Of a stretch of DNA of 39,306 nucleotides, positions 26,287 to 34,197 are shown in pieces. Origin of the DNA: Planctomycetota bacterium (GTDB lineage: Bacteria; Planctomycetota; MHYJ01; JACPRB01); the NCBI GenBank assembly GCA_016209705.1, contig JACQVR010000013.1, forward strand, positions 1 to 39,306, in the 5' to 3' direction. The notes under the pieces are model-generated. The model did no database searches and was not told the DNA's origin. It was given only the letters and a program-made list of their open reading frames with translations. Within the stretch, counting starts at the first letter, position 1; every line of letters starts with the position of its first letter. The position numbers were made by a program, and so were the translations under genes.

Positions 26287-26332
26287 CCTATTTTTCTCGG
26301 AGCACACCAAACGTCGCTCCGAGAAAAATAGG
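26287..26332. terminator. Perfect 17-bp inverted repeat between convergent genes
   Basis: CCTATTTTTCTCGGAGC (26287-26303) and GCTCCGAGAAAAATAGG (26316-26332) are perfectly complementary around a 12-bp loop. With T-runs on one arm and A-runs on the other, the hairpin is suited to ending transcription from both sides: the response regulator gene (ending 26279) and the carbamoyltransferase operon (ending 26357). Confidence 0.85.
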
Positions 26333-26356
26333 AGCCAACCCTCCGAACGCGGGCTC

Positions 26357-26518
26357 CTAGAAAAGCGTGTAGATCAGCGGGGCCACCACGCTGCTGGTGG
26401 TGAAGAGGAAGAGCAGGCCCACCAGAACGAGGATCAGGATGATGGGGAGCATCCACCATTTCTTGCGCCGCCGCGCGTAGTGGATCAGGTCCTTCCAGAA
26501 GCTTCCGCGGCTTTCCAT
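26357..26518 (-). CDS. DUF5989-family small membrane protein
   Basis: This 53-residue protein begins MESRGSFWKDLIHYARRRKK, then WWMLPIILILVLVGLLFLF, and ends TTSSVVAPLIYTLF. One membrane helix follows a basic N-terminus. It matches the DUF5989 family, which is typically found next to carbamoyltransferase and SxtJ genes. Its start lies 3 bp after the carbamoyltransferase stop, so it is translated from the same transcript. Its function is unknown; a part in a membrane complex with SxtJ is a reasonable inference. Confidence 0.82.
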   Translation of the reverse strand: MESRGSFWKDLIHYARRRKKWWMLPIILILVLVGLLFLFTTSSVVAPLIYTLF

Positions 26519-26521
26519 GCG

Positions 26522-28345
26522 TCAATCCGGCTTGAATTCCTTCTTCCACTTCTCGCCGACTTCGATGAGCTCGGGAGCGACCGCCTTCTTGTCCACCAGG
26601 CAGTTTCCGATTACGAGATAATCGAGACCGGTGCGGCAAAAGCATCGAAACGCGTCTTCCGGCGTGCACACGATCGGTTCGCCGCGCACGTTGAAGCTGG
26701 TGTTGACCAGGACGGGGCAGCCGCTCTCCCGCGCGAAACGCTCGATGAGATCGTAATACACCGGATTGTCCTCCCGCGCCACCGTCTGGACCCGCGCCGA
26801 GTAATCGATGTGCGTGACGGCGGGAATGTCCGAGCGCGCTACGTTGAGCTGGTCGATCCCCCATAGCTTCCGCTCGTCATCGGACATCGCCCGCCGCCGC
26901 TCTTCCCGCACCGGCGCGACCAGGAGCATGTAAGGGCTTTCGCCCTCCAGCGCGAAGTAGCGGGACGCCTCGTCGCTCAGCACGGAAGGGGCGAAGGGCC
27001 GGAAGCCCTCCCGGAACTTGATCTTGAGGTTCATGCGAGCCTGCATCGTGGGGTCGCGCGGATCTCCGAGGATCGAACGCGCTCCCAGCGCGCGCGGACC
27101 GAACTCCATCCTACCCTGAAACCATCCGACGACGTTGCCTTGCGCCAGGAGCTCCGCCGTCGTGGTGAGGATCTCTTCCCGGGAAAGGACTTGATAATGC
27201 GCTCCCTTGCGCGCCAGGAACGCCTCGATCTCCGCCTGGGAAAACGACGGCCCCAGGAGCGCTCCCTCCATCGCGTCCCGGCGTTCCGGCTTCCGCGGCC
27301 GATCGTAATAGTGATGCCAGATCGTAAGCGCCGCGCCCAGTGATCCGCCGGCGTCGCCAGAGGCCGGCTGGATCCAGATCCGCTCGAAGCAGCCGTCGCG
27401 GAGGAGCTTCCCGTTGGCCACGCAGTTCAAGGCCACGCCCCCCGCAAGGCAGAGGTTCTTCATGCCGGTCGTCTTCGCCACGTGGCGGCCCATGCGCAAC
27501 ATGGCCAGTTCGCACACCTCCTGGATCGATCGGGCCAGGTCCATCTCCCGCTGCGTGAGCTTCGTCTCCGGAATCCTCGGCGGCCCGCCGAAGAGTCGGT
27601 GGAATTTCTCGTTGGTCATGGTGAGGCCGCCGAGGAAGTTGAAGTACTCCATGTTCAGCCGGAGCGAGCCGTCCTCCCGCAGATCGACCAGAGGGTCGAG
27701 GATGGTTTGGACGTATTTCGGCTCGCCGTAGGGCGCCAGGCCCATGACCTTGTATTCGCCGCTGTTGATCTTGAATCCCGTGTAGGACGTGAACGCCGCG
27801 TAAAGCAGTCCGAGCGAGTGCGGGAAATGGAGCTCCTGAAGCAGCTCGACCCGATTGCCCTTGCCCACGCCGAAACTGGCGGTGGTCCATTCTCCCACTC
27901 CGTCCACGGTGAGGACGGCCGCCTCCTCGAACGGGGAGGGGAAGAATGCGGACGCGGCGTGCGATTCGTGGTGTTCCGTGAAGAGGATGTCTCCGGCATA
28001 GCCGGGCAATCGCTTGCGAATCAGGCGCCGCATCCACAGTTTTTCGCGGACCCAAAGCGGAATCGCCATGAGGAACGAGCGGATGCCCAGGGGAGCGACC
28101 CGCAGGTGCGTATCTAAGATGCGCTCGAACTTGAGGAGCGGTTTGTCGTAGAACGCCACCGCGTCGAGATCTTCGGGCGAGATCCCGCCTTCCCGGAGGC
28201 AATAATCGATGGCGCACGTGGGGAACTCGGCATCGTGTCGTTTTCTCGTGAAGCGTTCTTCCTGTGCTGCCGCCACTATGTCCCCGTCCCTCAGCAGCGC
28301 CGCCGCCGAGTCGTGGTAGAAGCAGGAAATTCCGAGGATGTTCAT
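26522..28345 (-). CDS. NodU/CmcH-family carbamoyltransferase
   Basis: This 607-residue enzyme transfers a carbamoyl group from carbamoyl phosphate to a hydroxyl acceptor; family members modify Nod factors, antibiotics and polysaccharides. The N-terminal Kae1-like half has GISCFYHDSAAALL, HHESHAASAF (125-134, metal and adenylate site) and LTVDGVG; the middle has LAGGVALNCVANGKLL. The C-terminal YrdC-like half has GRMEFGPRALGARSIL and VNTSFNVRGEPIV. All parts are intact. The order SGNH hydrolase, SxtJ, carbamoyltransferase, DUF5989 is a recurring arrangement in surface-glycan loci, so the acceptor is probably a sugar in the nearby glycan pathway (inference). Confidence 0.93.
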   Translation of the reverse strand: MNILGISCFYHDSAAALLRDGDIVAAAQEERFTRKRHDAEFPTCAIDYCLREGGISPEDLDAVAFYDKPLLKFERILDTHLRVAPLGIRSFLMAIPLWVREKLWMRRLIRKRLPGYAGDILFTEHHESHAASAFFPSPFEEAAVLTVDGVGEWTTASFGVGKGNRVELLQELHFPHSLGLLYAAFTSYTGFKINSGEYKVMGLAPYGEPKYVQTILDPLVDLREDGSLRLNMEYFNFLGGLTMTNEKFHRLFGGPPRIPETKLTQREMDLARSIQEVCELAMLRMGRHVAKTTGMKNLCLAGGVALNCVANGKLLRDGCFERIWIQPASGDAGGSLGAALTIWHHYYDRPRKPERRDAMEGALLGPSFSQAEIEAFLARKGAHYQVLSREEILTTTAELLAQGNVVGWFQGRMEFGPRALGARSILGDPRDPTMQARMNLKIKFREGFRPFAPSVLSDEASRYFALEGESPYMLLVAPVREERRRAMSDDERKLWGIDQLNVARSDIPAVTHIDYSARVQTVAREDNPVYYDLIERFARESGCPVLVNTSFNVRGEPIVCTPEDAFRCFCRTGLDYLVIGNCLVDKKAVAPELIEVGEKWKKEFKPD

Positions 28346-28348
28346 GGT

Positions 28349-28738
28349 TCAGAACGTCCTATGGTAGCGCTCGCGGGAGAGCGGCTCCCGCGGCCGGGCG
28401 ATCCAGTAGGTCGGAAGCGACGGGTCGGGACGCGTAGTGGTCTGAAGGCTTCCCGTGAGGCGCAGGAACAAGCCCGCCGGGGCGATGACCAGGAAGTAGA
28501 TGAGGCCGAGCAGGATCAAGGAGAGCGTGTGGACCGCCGTGACGAGGAGAAACGCCAGGACCTTGTGGATGCCTCGCGCGAGGGATGGCACGGCCGCGGC
28601 CGAGACGAGCAAAACGCCGGCGATGGCGGCGCAGATCCAGCCTCGAAGCGTGTGGTGCAGGACGAATGAGATCGCCGCCAGGGCCGACCAAAGAAGCCCC
28701 GTGAGGAGGATCTGGATGCGCGCGCGCGATTCGCTCAT
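28349..28738 (-). CDS. sxtJ: SxtJ-family membrane protein (intact copy)
   Basis: This 129-residue protein has about three membrane helices and a polar C-terminus rich in arginine (YWIARPREPLSRERYHRTF), as in the SxtJ family. SxtJ proteins are encoded beside carbamoyltransferases, first named in the saxitoxin cluster, and their function is not established. Its stop precedes the carbamoyltransferase start by 3 bp. A truncated duplicate lies at 29973-30176. The naming rests on context and hydropathy plus length. Confidence 0.75.
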   Translation of the reverse strand: MSESRARIQILLTGLLWSALAAISFVLHHTLRGWICAAIAGVLLVSAAAVPSLARGIHKVLAFLLVTAVHTLSLILLGLIYFLVIAPAGLFLRLTGSLQTTTRPDPSLPTYWIARPREPLSRERYHRTF

Positions 28739-28753
28739 GCTCTATTGGGGTCC

Positions 28754-28841
28754 GTTACAAAATAGTTTCTCAACCGCCAAATCGCCAAAACGCCATCGGA
28801 TGTGTCCTTTTTTGAGTTTTTTTGGGCGCTTTGGCGGTTCA
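28754..28841. repeat. Dispersed CCGCCAAAA element, copy F
   Basis: It begins GTTACAAAATAGTTTCTC and CAACCGCCAAATCGCC, and ends GCGCTTTGGCGGTTCA. Its flanks are almost identical to those of copy G, because both lie in the two halves of a segmental duplication. Confidence 0.85.
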
Positions 28842-28860
28842 TACATCACCTATAAGGCCC

Positions 28861-29050
28861 TTACCTCGATTTGAAGTCCAGAAGCGTTCGCAGCCATTCC
28901 GCGATGGCGCGCCCGATTCGTTCATTCGCGGCCGCCGAGTAATGCCAATCGTGGGGCGAAGGCCAGGAATGTGGACGAAAAAAGAGTCAGCGCGATGAGG
29001 AATTTCCGTCGTCTCGACAAGAGGTCGCTCCTGGGTATGCGAATTCTCAT
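28861..29050 (-). pseudogene. SGNH hydrolase remnant with ~1-kb internal deletion
   Basis: On the minus strand the first about 20 codons (RKFLIALTLFSSTFLA) match the start of the intact gene at 30344-31531 (RKFLIALTLSSTTFLA), and then jump directly to the last about 30 codons (HDWHYS, ANERIGRAIAEWLRTLLDFKSR in a shifted frame). Everything between is deleted and the frame changes at the junction, so no functional product is possible. It corresponds to the second gene of the duplicated locus. Confidence 0.88.
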
Positions 29051-29139
29051 GATCGCAGCTTTCTAGGTTCGGGTCCAATCAAAATGTTACAACAATCGTG
29101 GCAAGTGTCATAGTTCCTTACGACCTAATTTCCATGCGC

Positions 29140-29353
29140 AGGGGGGAACGCCCAGTTGAGGCGGCGTATTGTCGAGCAGGACCGCCGCATCGCCGAGTTG
29201 AGCACGTGGTCGGACATCGAGACGAGCTTTTCACATTTCTGACGATTCCGGGCATCGAAGCAACGAGTTGGCCGGCGGATCAAGTGATTCGGCCCGCCGT
29301 CGTGAACCGCAAGGTGTTCGGGAGAAACCGCACTCCGGCCGGAGCCTACATCA
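29140..29353 (+). pseudogene. IS66-family transposase remnant
   Basis: A first frame (about 29147-29242) reads NAQLRRRIVEQDRRIAELST, like the coiled N-terminus of IS66 TnpC transposases. An overlapping second frame (about 29201-29350) reads HRDELFTFLTIPGIEATSWP, then ADQVIRPAVVNRKVFGRNRT and PAGA, the signature of the DDE C-terminal part. The 350 or so residues between are missing, and it is truncated by the toxin gene end. It marks an insertion-sequence scar between the two duplicated segments. Confidence 0.75.
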
Positions 29354-29633
29354 AGTCCCGCAACGCGCGGTCGAGCTGACTGCGGTGGACGACGCGGAGG
29401 ATGTAGACCCGATGAGTGGCTTCGTCGAGTTCGAAGATCGCCCGGTAGTTGCCGATCCGGAGGCGAAAGGTCGGTTGCGCTCGTCCGTAGATCCATTTGA
29501 TCGTGTCGCCGCGCGGATGCGCATTGACTCCGAGCTCCAGGACCTTCTTGGCGATCCGGACGGCGACGTCCGATGAAAGCGACTGGAGATCTTCGTGGGC
29601 GTGCGGGGCGTATTCAACGGCGTAACCGGTCAC
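29346..29633 (-). CDS. RelE/ParE-family toxin (second module)
   Basis: This 95-residue toxin begins, with a GTG start, VTGYAVEYAPHAHEDLQSLS and has an amphipathic helix, IKWIYGRAQPTFRLRIGNYR and VYILRVVHRSQLDRAL, the ParE/RelE pattern. It is unlike the module at 20495 apart from the family fold, so it is a separate acquisition. The GTG at 29633 is chosen because it gives the standard N-terminus and overlaps the antitoxin by 20 bp; upstream extension is only antitoxin sequence in another frame. Its end abuts the IS66 scar. Confidence 0.85.
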   Translation of the reverse strand: MTGYAVEYAPHAHEDLQSLSSDVAVRIAKKVLELGVNAHPRGDTIKWIYGRAQPTFRLRIGNYRAIFELDEATHRVYILRVVHRSQLDRALRDLM

Positions 29634-29910
29634 GCTGCTTCTCCCTGCGCGCCTTGGCCTCCAGTTGCCGGAGCACCTTCTCGGCCGGGATTCCACGCCC
29701 CCGCCGCACGTCTCGGGAGGCCTGCTCGATCGATGCGCGCAGCGCCGGATGGGTGGAGATCACATAGTCCTCGATTTCGTCTTCCGTCATCCCCTGGATC
29801 ATCGCGACCGGCTTGCCGTGCGAAGTCACCAGAACCCTCTTCCCTTTGGCCGCCAGGCGGATCATTTCGCTGAAGCGGCTCTTCGCCTCCCTCACCGTCG
29901 CAAATTTCAT
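29614..29910 (-). CDS. Phd/YefM-family antitoxin (second module)
   Basis: This 98-residue antitoxin begins MKFATVREAKSRFSEMIRLA and has the diagnostic 'G-K-R-V-L-V-T-S-H-G-K-P-V-A-M-I' strand (about 23-38). The C-terminal region is charged and should neutralise the partner toxin. AGGAG lies at suitable distance before the start. It is the first gene of the pair and lies between the two copies of the carbamoyltransferase-locus duplication. Confidence 0.88.
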   Translation of the reverse strand: MKFATVREAKSRFSEMIRLAAKGKRVLVTSHGKPVAMIQGMTEDEIEDYVISTHPALRASIEQASRDVRRGRGIPAEKVLRQLEAKARREKQRDRLRR

Positions 29911-29920
29911 GGTCGGCTCC

Positions 29921-29942
29921 TGTAGTCACATCTGTAACCACA
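29921..29942. promoter_or_regulatory. Direct repeat, likely operator of the second toxin-antitoxin pair
   Basis: TGTAGTCACA (29921-29930) and TGTAACCACA (29933-29942) are near-identical direct repeats one helical turn apart, 11 bp upstream of the antitoxin start. Phd-type antitoxins usually autoregulate from such a position. Confidence 0.45.
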
Positions 29943-29972
29943 GAATACGAGACCAGGAAGCCGGTGTCAAGG

Positions 29973-30176
29973 CTAGGGCATGCCCAACTTCCTTCGCTGG
30001 CCCTGGAGGCCTCGCGCGAGGGGCGGCACGGCCGCGGCCGAGACGAGCATGACGCCGGCGATGGCGGCGCAGATCCAGCCTCGAAGCGGGTGGTGCAGGA
30101 CGAACGAGACGGCCGCCAGGGCCGACCAGAGAATGCCCGTGACGAGGATCTGGATTCGCGCGCGCGATTCGCTCAT
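29973..30176 (-). pseudogene. Truncated duplicate of sxtJ
   Basis: The first 56 residues (MSESRARIQILVTGILWSAL onward to VPPLARG) match the intact SxtJ at 28349-28738 with few changes, after which unrelated residues (LQGQRRKLGMP) lead to a stop. The C-terminal helices and basic tail are gone. It lies just upstream of the intact SGNH gene in the duplicated segment. Confidence 0.85.
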
Positions 30177-30191
30177 GCTCTATTGGGATCC

Positions 30192-30325
30192 GTTACAAAA
30201 TAATTTCTCAACCGCCAAATCGCCATTCGAGTCTCTTTTGGCGCGGCCTTTTGGCGGTTCAAGCCTTTCAGCAGTAATCGCATCAGTTATTTATTCACAT
30301 CTGCTTAGGCGGTTTGGCGGTTCAT
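30192..30325. repeat. Dispersed CCGCCAAAA element, copy G (chimeric)
   Basis: The left edge (GTTACAAAATAATTTCTC, CAACCGCCAAATCGCCA) and right edge (GGCGGTTTGGCGGTTCATAC) match copy F. Between them lies an inverted part of a B-type element, including CAGTTATTTATTCAC (30284-30298) and the reverse complement of CTAAGCAGAT. Compared with B it lacks 17 bp between two CCGCCAAAA words. Confidence 0.88.
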
Positions 30326-30343
30326 ACATCACCTATAAGGTCC

Positions 30344-31531
30344 TTACCTCGATCTGAAGTCCAGAAGTGTTCGCAGTCGTCCTGCGATGGCGCGTCCGAT
30401 ACGTTCATTCGCGGCGGCCGAGTAATGCCAATCGTGGGGCGAGACGGCATACTCCCGGTGCGTCATTCCGGCGAGGCAGCCGCGCAGGTCGATGTACGTT
30501 GCACCGGCTTCTTCGGTCATCTCCCTGAGAATGTCGCAGGCGGCATGGTAGGTCTTGGCCTGCTCCTCCACTTCCTGCTGTGACCATCCGGTCAGGTCCA
30601 GGAAGTCTCGCCGGGACGGTCCGACGTCGTCCCAGGCCGGATAGACGCACGAGGAGACAAAGAGCGGCACGTTTCGAGCCGCGCACTCTTTCGCGAGGGC
30701 CGCCAGCAGATAGCTCATGCCTTTCTGCAAGTGAGGCTCGTCCAAAAGCCGCTTGAAATAGTCGTATGAAACACCGTGGTTTGCGGTCCCCCCACGTTTG
30801 AACCCTTCGTCGGAGGTATCCAGTCCCGCGGCGCGGATCGCGGCCACCAGTGCGAGGTTATCCAGGAAGGCCGTCTTCAGCCGGAATTTGATGCCGCGCC
30901 GGGGCCAAGCTTGAGGGGACAGGATGCGCGCCGATCCGATCTCGGGAGGCGTGGCGCCCGCGGCGAATTCCTTCCGATCCAGTTTCGGGCCTTTGCCTTC
31001 GAAGTTCTCGATGGGATCGTTGATGCAGAAGTGGTAGACCACGGCGCGCGCATTCTGGGCCACATGCTCGTCCTGGAACGCGAGGCGGAGCGCCAGAAGC
31101 TCTTGAAGAAGGCTGTATCCTCCGACGCCCCGATTGAGCATTCTGCACGGGGGCCCGATTTGCGAGAGGGCTTTGGCGGCGGCTTCGGGCCAGGTTTCCT
31201 CATCGCGGACTTCGGCGCAGAAGGTGGTGCTGTCGCCCAGGCAGATGACGATCGGCGATCGGGATTGCTCGGGGCCGGGGCTGAGGGGGCGATAGCCGTC
31301 CTTGCCGGTCGAACCCTGGACCCAGCCCTCGGTCGCAAGATAGCTGAACTCGCCGTCGGGTGCGCAGCGCCAGCCCAGCTCGGGATCCGGAACAAAGAGG
31401 TCTTGGTGGTAGAGGCGTGGCGCGCCGCGGTATCCCAGCGCCCTGGCGCCTAGCTCAAGGATCAGTAGGAGGGCCAGGAACGTGGTGGAAGACAGAGTCA
31501 ACGCGATGAGGAATTTGCGTTGTTTCGGCAC
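30344..31531 (-). CDS. SGNH/GDSL-family hydrolase (intact copy)
   Basis: This 395-residue protein has an N-terminal membrane helix (7-28) and the SGNH fold motifs: block I ICLGDSTTF with nucleophile S101, block II NRGVGGYS, block III CINDP and block V SPHDWHYSAAANERIG with D367/H369. It should sit in the inner membrane with the catalytic part outside and may remove or add acyl groups on a glycan. A GTG start at 31531 with GGGG upstream is used. In the intact neighbourhood it would lie upstream of SxtJ and the carbamoyltransferase. Its only intact copy is now separated from the intact sxtJ gene by the duplicated remnants, the toxin-antitoxin pair and an IS66 scar. Confidence 0.88.
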   Translation of the reverse strand: MPKQRKFLIALTLSSTTFLALLLILELGARALGYRGAPRLYHQDLFVPDPELGWRCAPDGEFSYLATEGWVQGSTGKDGYRPLSPGPEQSRSPIVICLGDSTTFCAEVRDEETWPEAAAKALSQIGPPCRMLNRGVGGYSLLQELLALRLAFQDEHVAQNARAVVYHFCINDPIENFEGKGPKLDRKEFAAGATPPEIGSARILSPQAWPRRGIKFRLKTAFLDNLALVAAIRAAGLDTSDEGFKRGGTANHGVSYDYFKRLLDEPHLQKGMSYLLAALAKECAARNVPLFVSSCVYPAWDDVGPSRRDFLDLTGWSQQEVEEQAKTYHAACDILREMTEEAGATYIDLRGCLAGMTHREYAVSPHDWHYSAAANERIGRAIAGRLRTLLDFRSR

Positions 31532-31991
31532 TTAATCATTCCCCGCACACAGTGATCTCATCATCTCTTCCGGCAGGTCGAAGTTCCAATTAAAATTTCA
31601 CCTGATTTTTCCCCATGGTATATTTTCAGCGGGTTGCCGTCACGAGGGCGTGGTTTAGGCAGGCACTATTGTGAAACGTATCCATCCTGGATCGCGGGAC
31701 ATGGTGTTCACAGGTGTGCTCGCGTTTGGAAGACGTGGTGCGGTCCTGTCGGTGGTTCAACCGCTCAGAGCTCGGCAGGAAATTGTCTCCACGGGAGATC
31801 GGCGTCGGGAAACCTGCGATAGACGTCTTGCGTCGCGGGTTTTCCGATGGGGTGGTACCTTGGACCGGATTTTCTCAAGAGCTTTCAGACAAAGGCGCGG
31901 GGAAGGTGTCGATTCCGAGGCCAGCTCGTGGCCGAGTAATGGCCCGGCAATCCCGTTAAGCAATGGTTCGTAACGATAGGAATGATCAAGG
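31532..31991. other. Intergenic stretch with possible promoter
   Basis: No gene can be supported here. A promoter-like pair TTCACC and TATATT with a 16-bp spacer lies at about 31598-31625. Short open frames on the plus strand (31671, 31714) show no recognisable domain and no ribosome-binding site. Composition is less GC-rich than before, as in the two genes that follow. Confidence 0.4.
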
Positions 31992-32948
31992 ATGACCGGA
32001 TCAGGTCGTGAGGAATCCTACCGCTCGGCGCTCGCTTTGGTGGAGAAGATGCTCCTGGAAACGTTGAGAAGCGAGCTGAGGATTCACGAGCTGAGGCGCG
32101 GCACCCTCCTTTGTTTACCTAGGGAAGTTCCGGATGATGTGGCGAAAGTTGCGGTTCAGGATTCAAACGGGGTGACGCGTGTCGTGGTGCTATGCTCCTC
32201 CCCGGCGTTCCCTCATCAGGTGGAGAAGGGTCTGAAGGCGGCTGAGGATGCCAGACGCGCACTTGGCGAGGAACTGGGGTCCGTGATTCTGGAACCGCTG
32301 CTCACCGGTTTCCTGGAGGGGCGCTCCTTCGCGGCAGTTCCGTATTGCAAGCCGTTCAGCGATCACCCTGTCTGGAGGCCGCTTCAGGATTGGAAGCTTA
32401 GGCCCAGGGTTCTAGGATGGCTTCGCGCCGCCACCACGCGAACCGTCATGGAACCGACCGGGGCGGACGCATTCACGTCGCCGCTCCAATATCTTTCATC
32501 CCTAGCCTGGGTTTCGCAGAACTTGCGTGATAGGGCGCGGGCGGCGTACCGAGAAATTGAGAGGGATGGTTGGCGACCCCGTCACGTTCTCACGCACGGT
32601 GACTTGACAAGGGGCAACGTGCTAAGGGCGTCGACGGAGAAAGCCGGGAATGACCATCCGAAACAGACACCGAAGTTTGTCTTAATCGATTGGTACGGTT
32701 CTCGAATTCGAGGCTACCCCTTCTACGATCTGATAAGGTTAGCGATGTCAATGAAGCTCTCTCACCGAGGGCTCCGGAACGAAATCATCGCTCATTGCGA
32801 GATATTGGGTTGCAACGTCCATCACGCCCGCCACTACCTTTCGGCCGCTTTGGGCTATCTTGGAAGGAATCTGAATTATTTTCCATTCAAGAGCTATCTC
32901 CGACTGGTGGAGAATTGCGATAATATGTTGAACCGAGCGCTTTCATGA
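31992..32948 (+). CDS. Aminoglycoside-phosphotransferase-like kinase of a glycan locus
   Basis: This 318-residue protein has the APH/choline-kinase catalytic motifs HVLTHGDLTRGNVL (H202, D204, N209) and FVLIDWYGSR (D233, magnesium-binding), with a preceding kinase N-lobe that is poorly conserved. These kinases phosphorylate small molecules such as choline, sugars or aminoglycosides; here the setting suggests a sugar or lipid-linked substrate in surface-glycan assembly, not drug resistance. The stop overlaps the methyltransferase start by 4 bp (ATGA), so the two are translationally coupled. The base composition is less GC-rich than the housekeeping genes, consistent with a transferred glycan locus. 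Confidence 0.8.
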   Translation: MTGSGREESYRSALALVEKMLLETLRSELRIHELRRGTLLCLPREVPDDVAKVAVQDSNGVTRVVVLCSSPAFPHQVEKGLKAAEDARRALGEELGSVILEPLLTGFLEGRSFAAVPYCKPFSDHPVWRPLQDWKLRPRVLGWLRAATTRTVMEPTGADAFTSPLQYLSSLAWVSQNLRDRARAAYREIERDGWRPRHVLTHGDLTRGNVLRASTEKAGNDHPKQTPKFVLIDWYGSRIRGYPFYDLIRLAMSMKLSHRGLRNEIIAHCEILGCNVHHARHYLSAALGYLGRNLNYFPFKSYLRLVENCDNMLNRALS

Positions 32949-34030
32949 ATTCGGAAGCGAAGTCACTCCAAATTGATTTAGTATGTCCAAGGACTGGAAT
33001 GCCTCTGCGCCCATGCAAGGTAGGGTGGAGCACCGAAGGAGGTTCCATAACGTATCCCATACGGCGAGATGTCATTCATATGTTGCGATACGCACCTATC
33101 GAGGACGACAAAACGAAGGCTGACTTGATTCGTCTCAACCGAATTGCCGAAGAGCGAGGGTGGCGGCAGGCGATCCTCGAGGTGTACAGGACCAGTTCAG
33201 GCATGATGCGCTACGTGCTTGATCCTTCGCGATCACGCTTTCTCGACATCCTTCCCCTGAGCAAGGATAAGACCGTTCTGGAGGTCGGGTCTGGACTCGG
33301 GCAGATTACTACTGCCTTGGCCGTGAGAGCGGGGATGGTGGAGGCTATCGAAGTCGTGTCGGGACAGGCCATATTCACCCATCGCCGCTGCCAACAGGAA
33401 GGGCTGGAAAACGTCCGCGTGGTGTGCGGAGGTGATGATAGCCGGTTGCCTTATTCGTCGGCACAATTTGACGTTGCAATCCTCAACTTGGTCTTGGAAT
33501 GGTGTTTTCGGCGCGAGGCGACGGTCTCTCCTGCCGAATCCCAGGAGCGCCTTCTCCGTGAGACGGCACGCGTCCTCAAGCCTGGAGGGCTGCTGTATCT
33601 ATGCACGAAGAACCGTTATTCGATTCGCTTGCTGCTGGGAGGCCGGGACGAGCATGTGGGTGGCCTACGCTTCGGAAGCGCGCTTCCGCGGTGGATGGTG
33701 GGGCTTATTTCCCGAATACGTGGGACCGCTGGCCTGTCGGGATACATCCATTCTTATCAAGGTGTGGATCAGATGCTGCGCCGGTGTGGTTTCGAAGAGC
33801 GTCGATCTTATTGGGCGGCACCTGAGATGCGTTATCCGGCATGGTTCATCCCCGCTCGGGCTTCAGACATCGCGCGAGCCCGGCGGCATCCCGGGTTCAT
33901 GGCGTGCGACGGCAAAAGGAGCCGATGGCTCATGGAACGGGTCCCGGCGCCCTTGGTTAAGAACCTTACGCCGGGTCTCATCTTTCTGGCGAGAAAGCGA
34001 TGCCCGGTCGGAATGGGCATACGAGGCTAA
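32945..34030 (+). CDS. SAM-dependent methyltransferase with Trm112-like N-terminus
   Basis: This 361-residue class I methyltransferase has the SAM motif LEVGSGLGQ (112-120), acidic residues after it, the post-motif block (SSAQFDVAILNLVLEW) and LKPGGLLYLCTKNRYSI. The N-terminus (LVCPRTGMPLRPCKVG, then YPIRRDVIHML) resembles a Trm112/zinc-ribbon-like domain, but only two of the usual four metal cysteines remain. Such proteins are frequent in O-antigen and capsule loci, often methylating sugars. It overlaps the kinase gene by 4 bp. The 167-bp spacer that follows has nothing I can name. Confidence 0.85.
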   Translation: MNSEAKSLQIDLVCPRTGMPLRPCKVGWSTEGGSITYPIRRDVIHMLRYAPIEDDKTKADLIRLNRIAEERGWRQAILEVYRTSSGMMRYVLDPSRSRFLDILPLSKDKTVLEVGSGLGQITTALAVRAGMVEAIEVVSGQAIFTHRRCQQEGLENVRVVCGGDDSRLPYSSAQFDVAILNLVLEWCFRREATVSPAESQERLLRETARVLKPGGLLYLCTKNRYSIRLLLGGRDEHVGGLRFGSALPRWMVGLISRIRGTAGLSGYIHSYQGVDQMLRRCGFEERRSYWAAPEMRYPAWFIPARASDIARARRHPGFMACDGKRSRWLMERVPAPLVKNLTPGLIFLARKRCPVGMGIRG

Positions 34031-34197
34031 GGTGCCGCCGTTGGCAAGGCCACCTTTGGGCATGGGATGTCGGAGTTCTCCTGCTCGCCTCCAGGCCATT
34101 CAAAGACCGCTCCGCACGGACCCGCCCCAGGTCCCGCAGGGACCTTTGCTCCTGCTGGAGCTATGAGAAGCCCTCTTAAGCGAAGGGGAAGCGTCGC

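Noticed and set aside
31671..31973. 100-codon plus-strand frame upstream of the kinase
   Set aside because: No recognisable domain, no ribosome-binding site, and arginine-rich composition typical of chance frames.
32144..32948. APH-like kinase considered as an aminoglycoside-resistance gene
   Set aside because: The catalytic motifs are general to the kinase family and the coupled methyltransferase and glycan context fit a biosynthetic role better.
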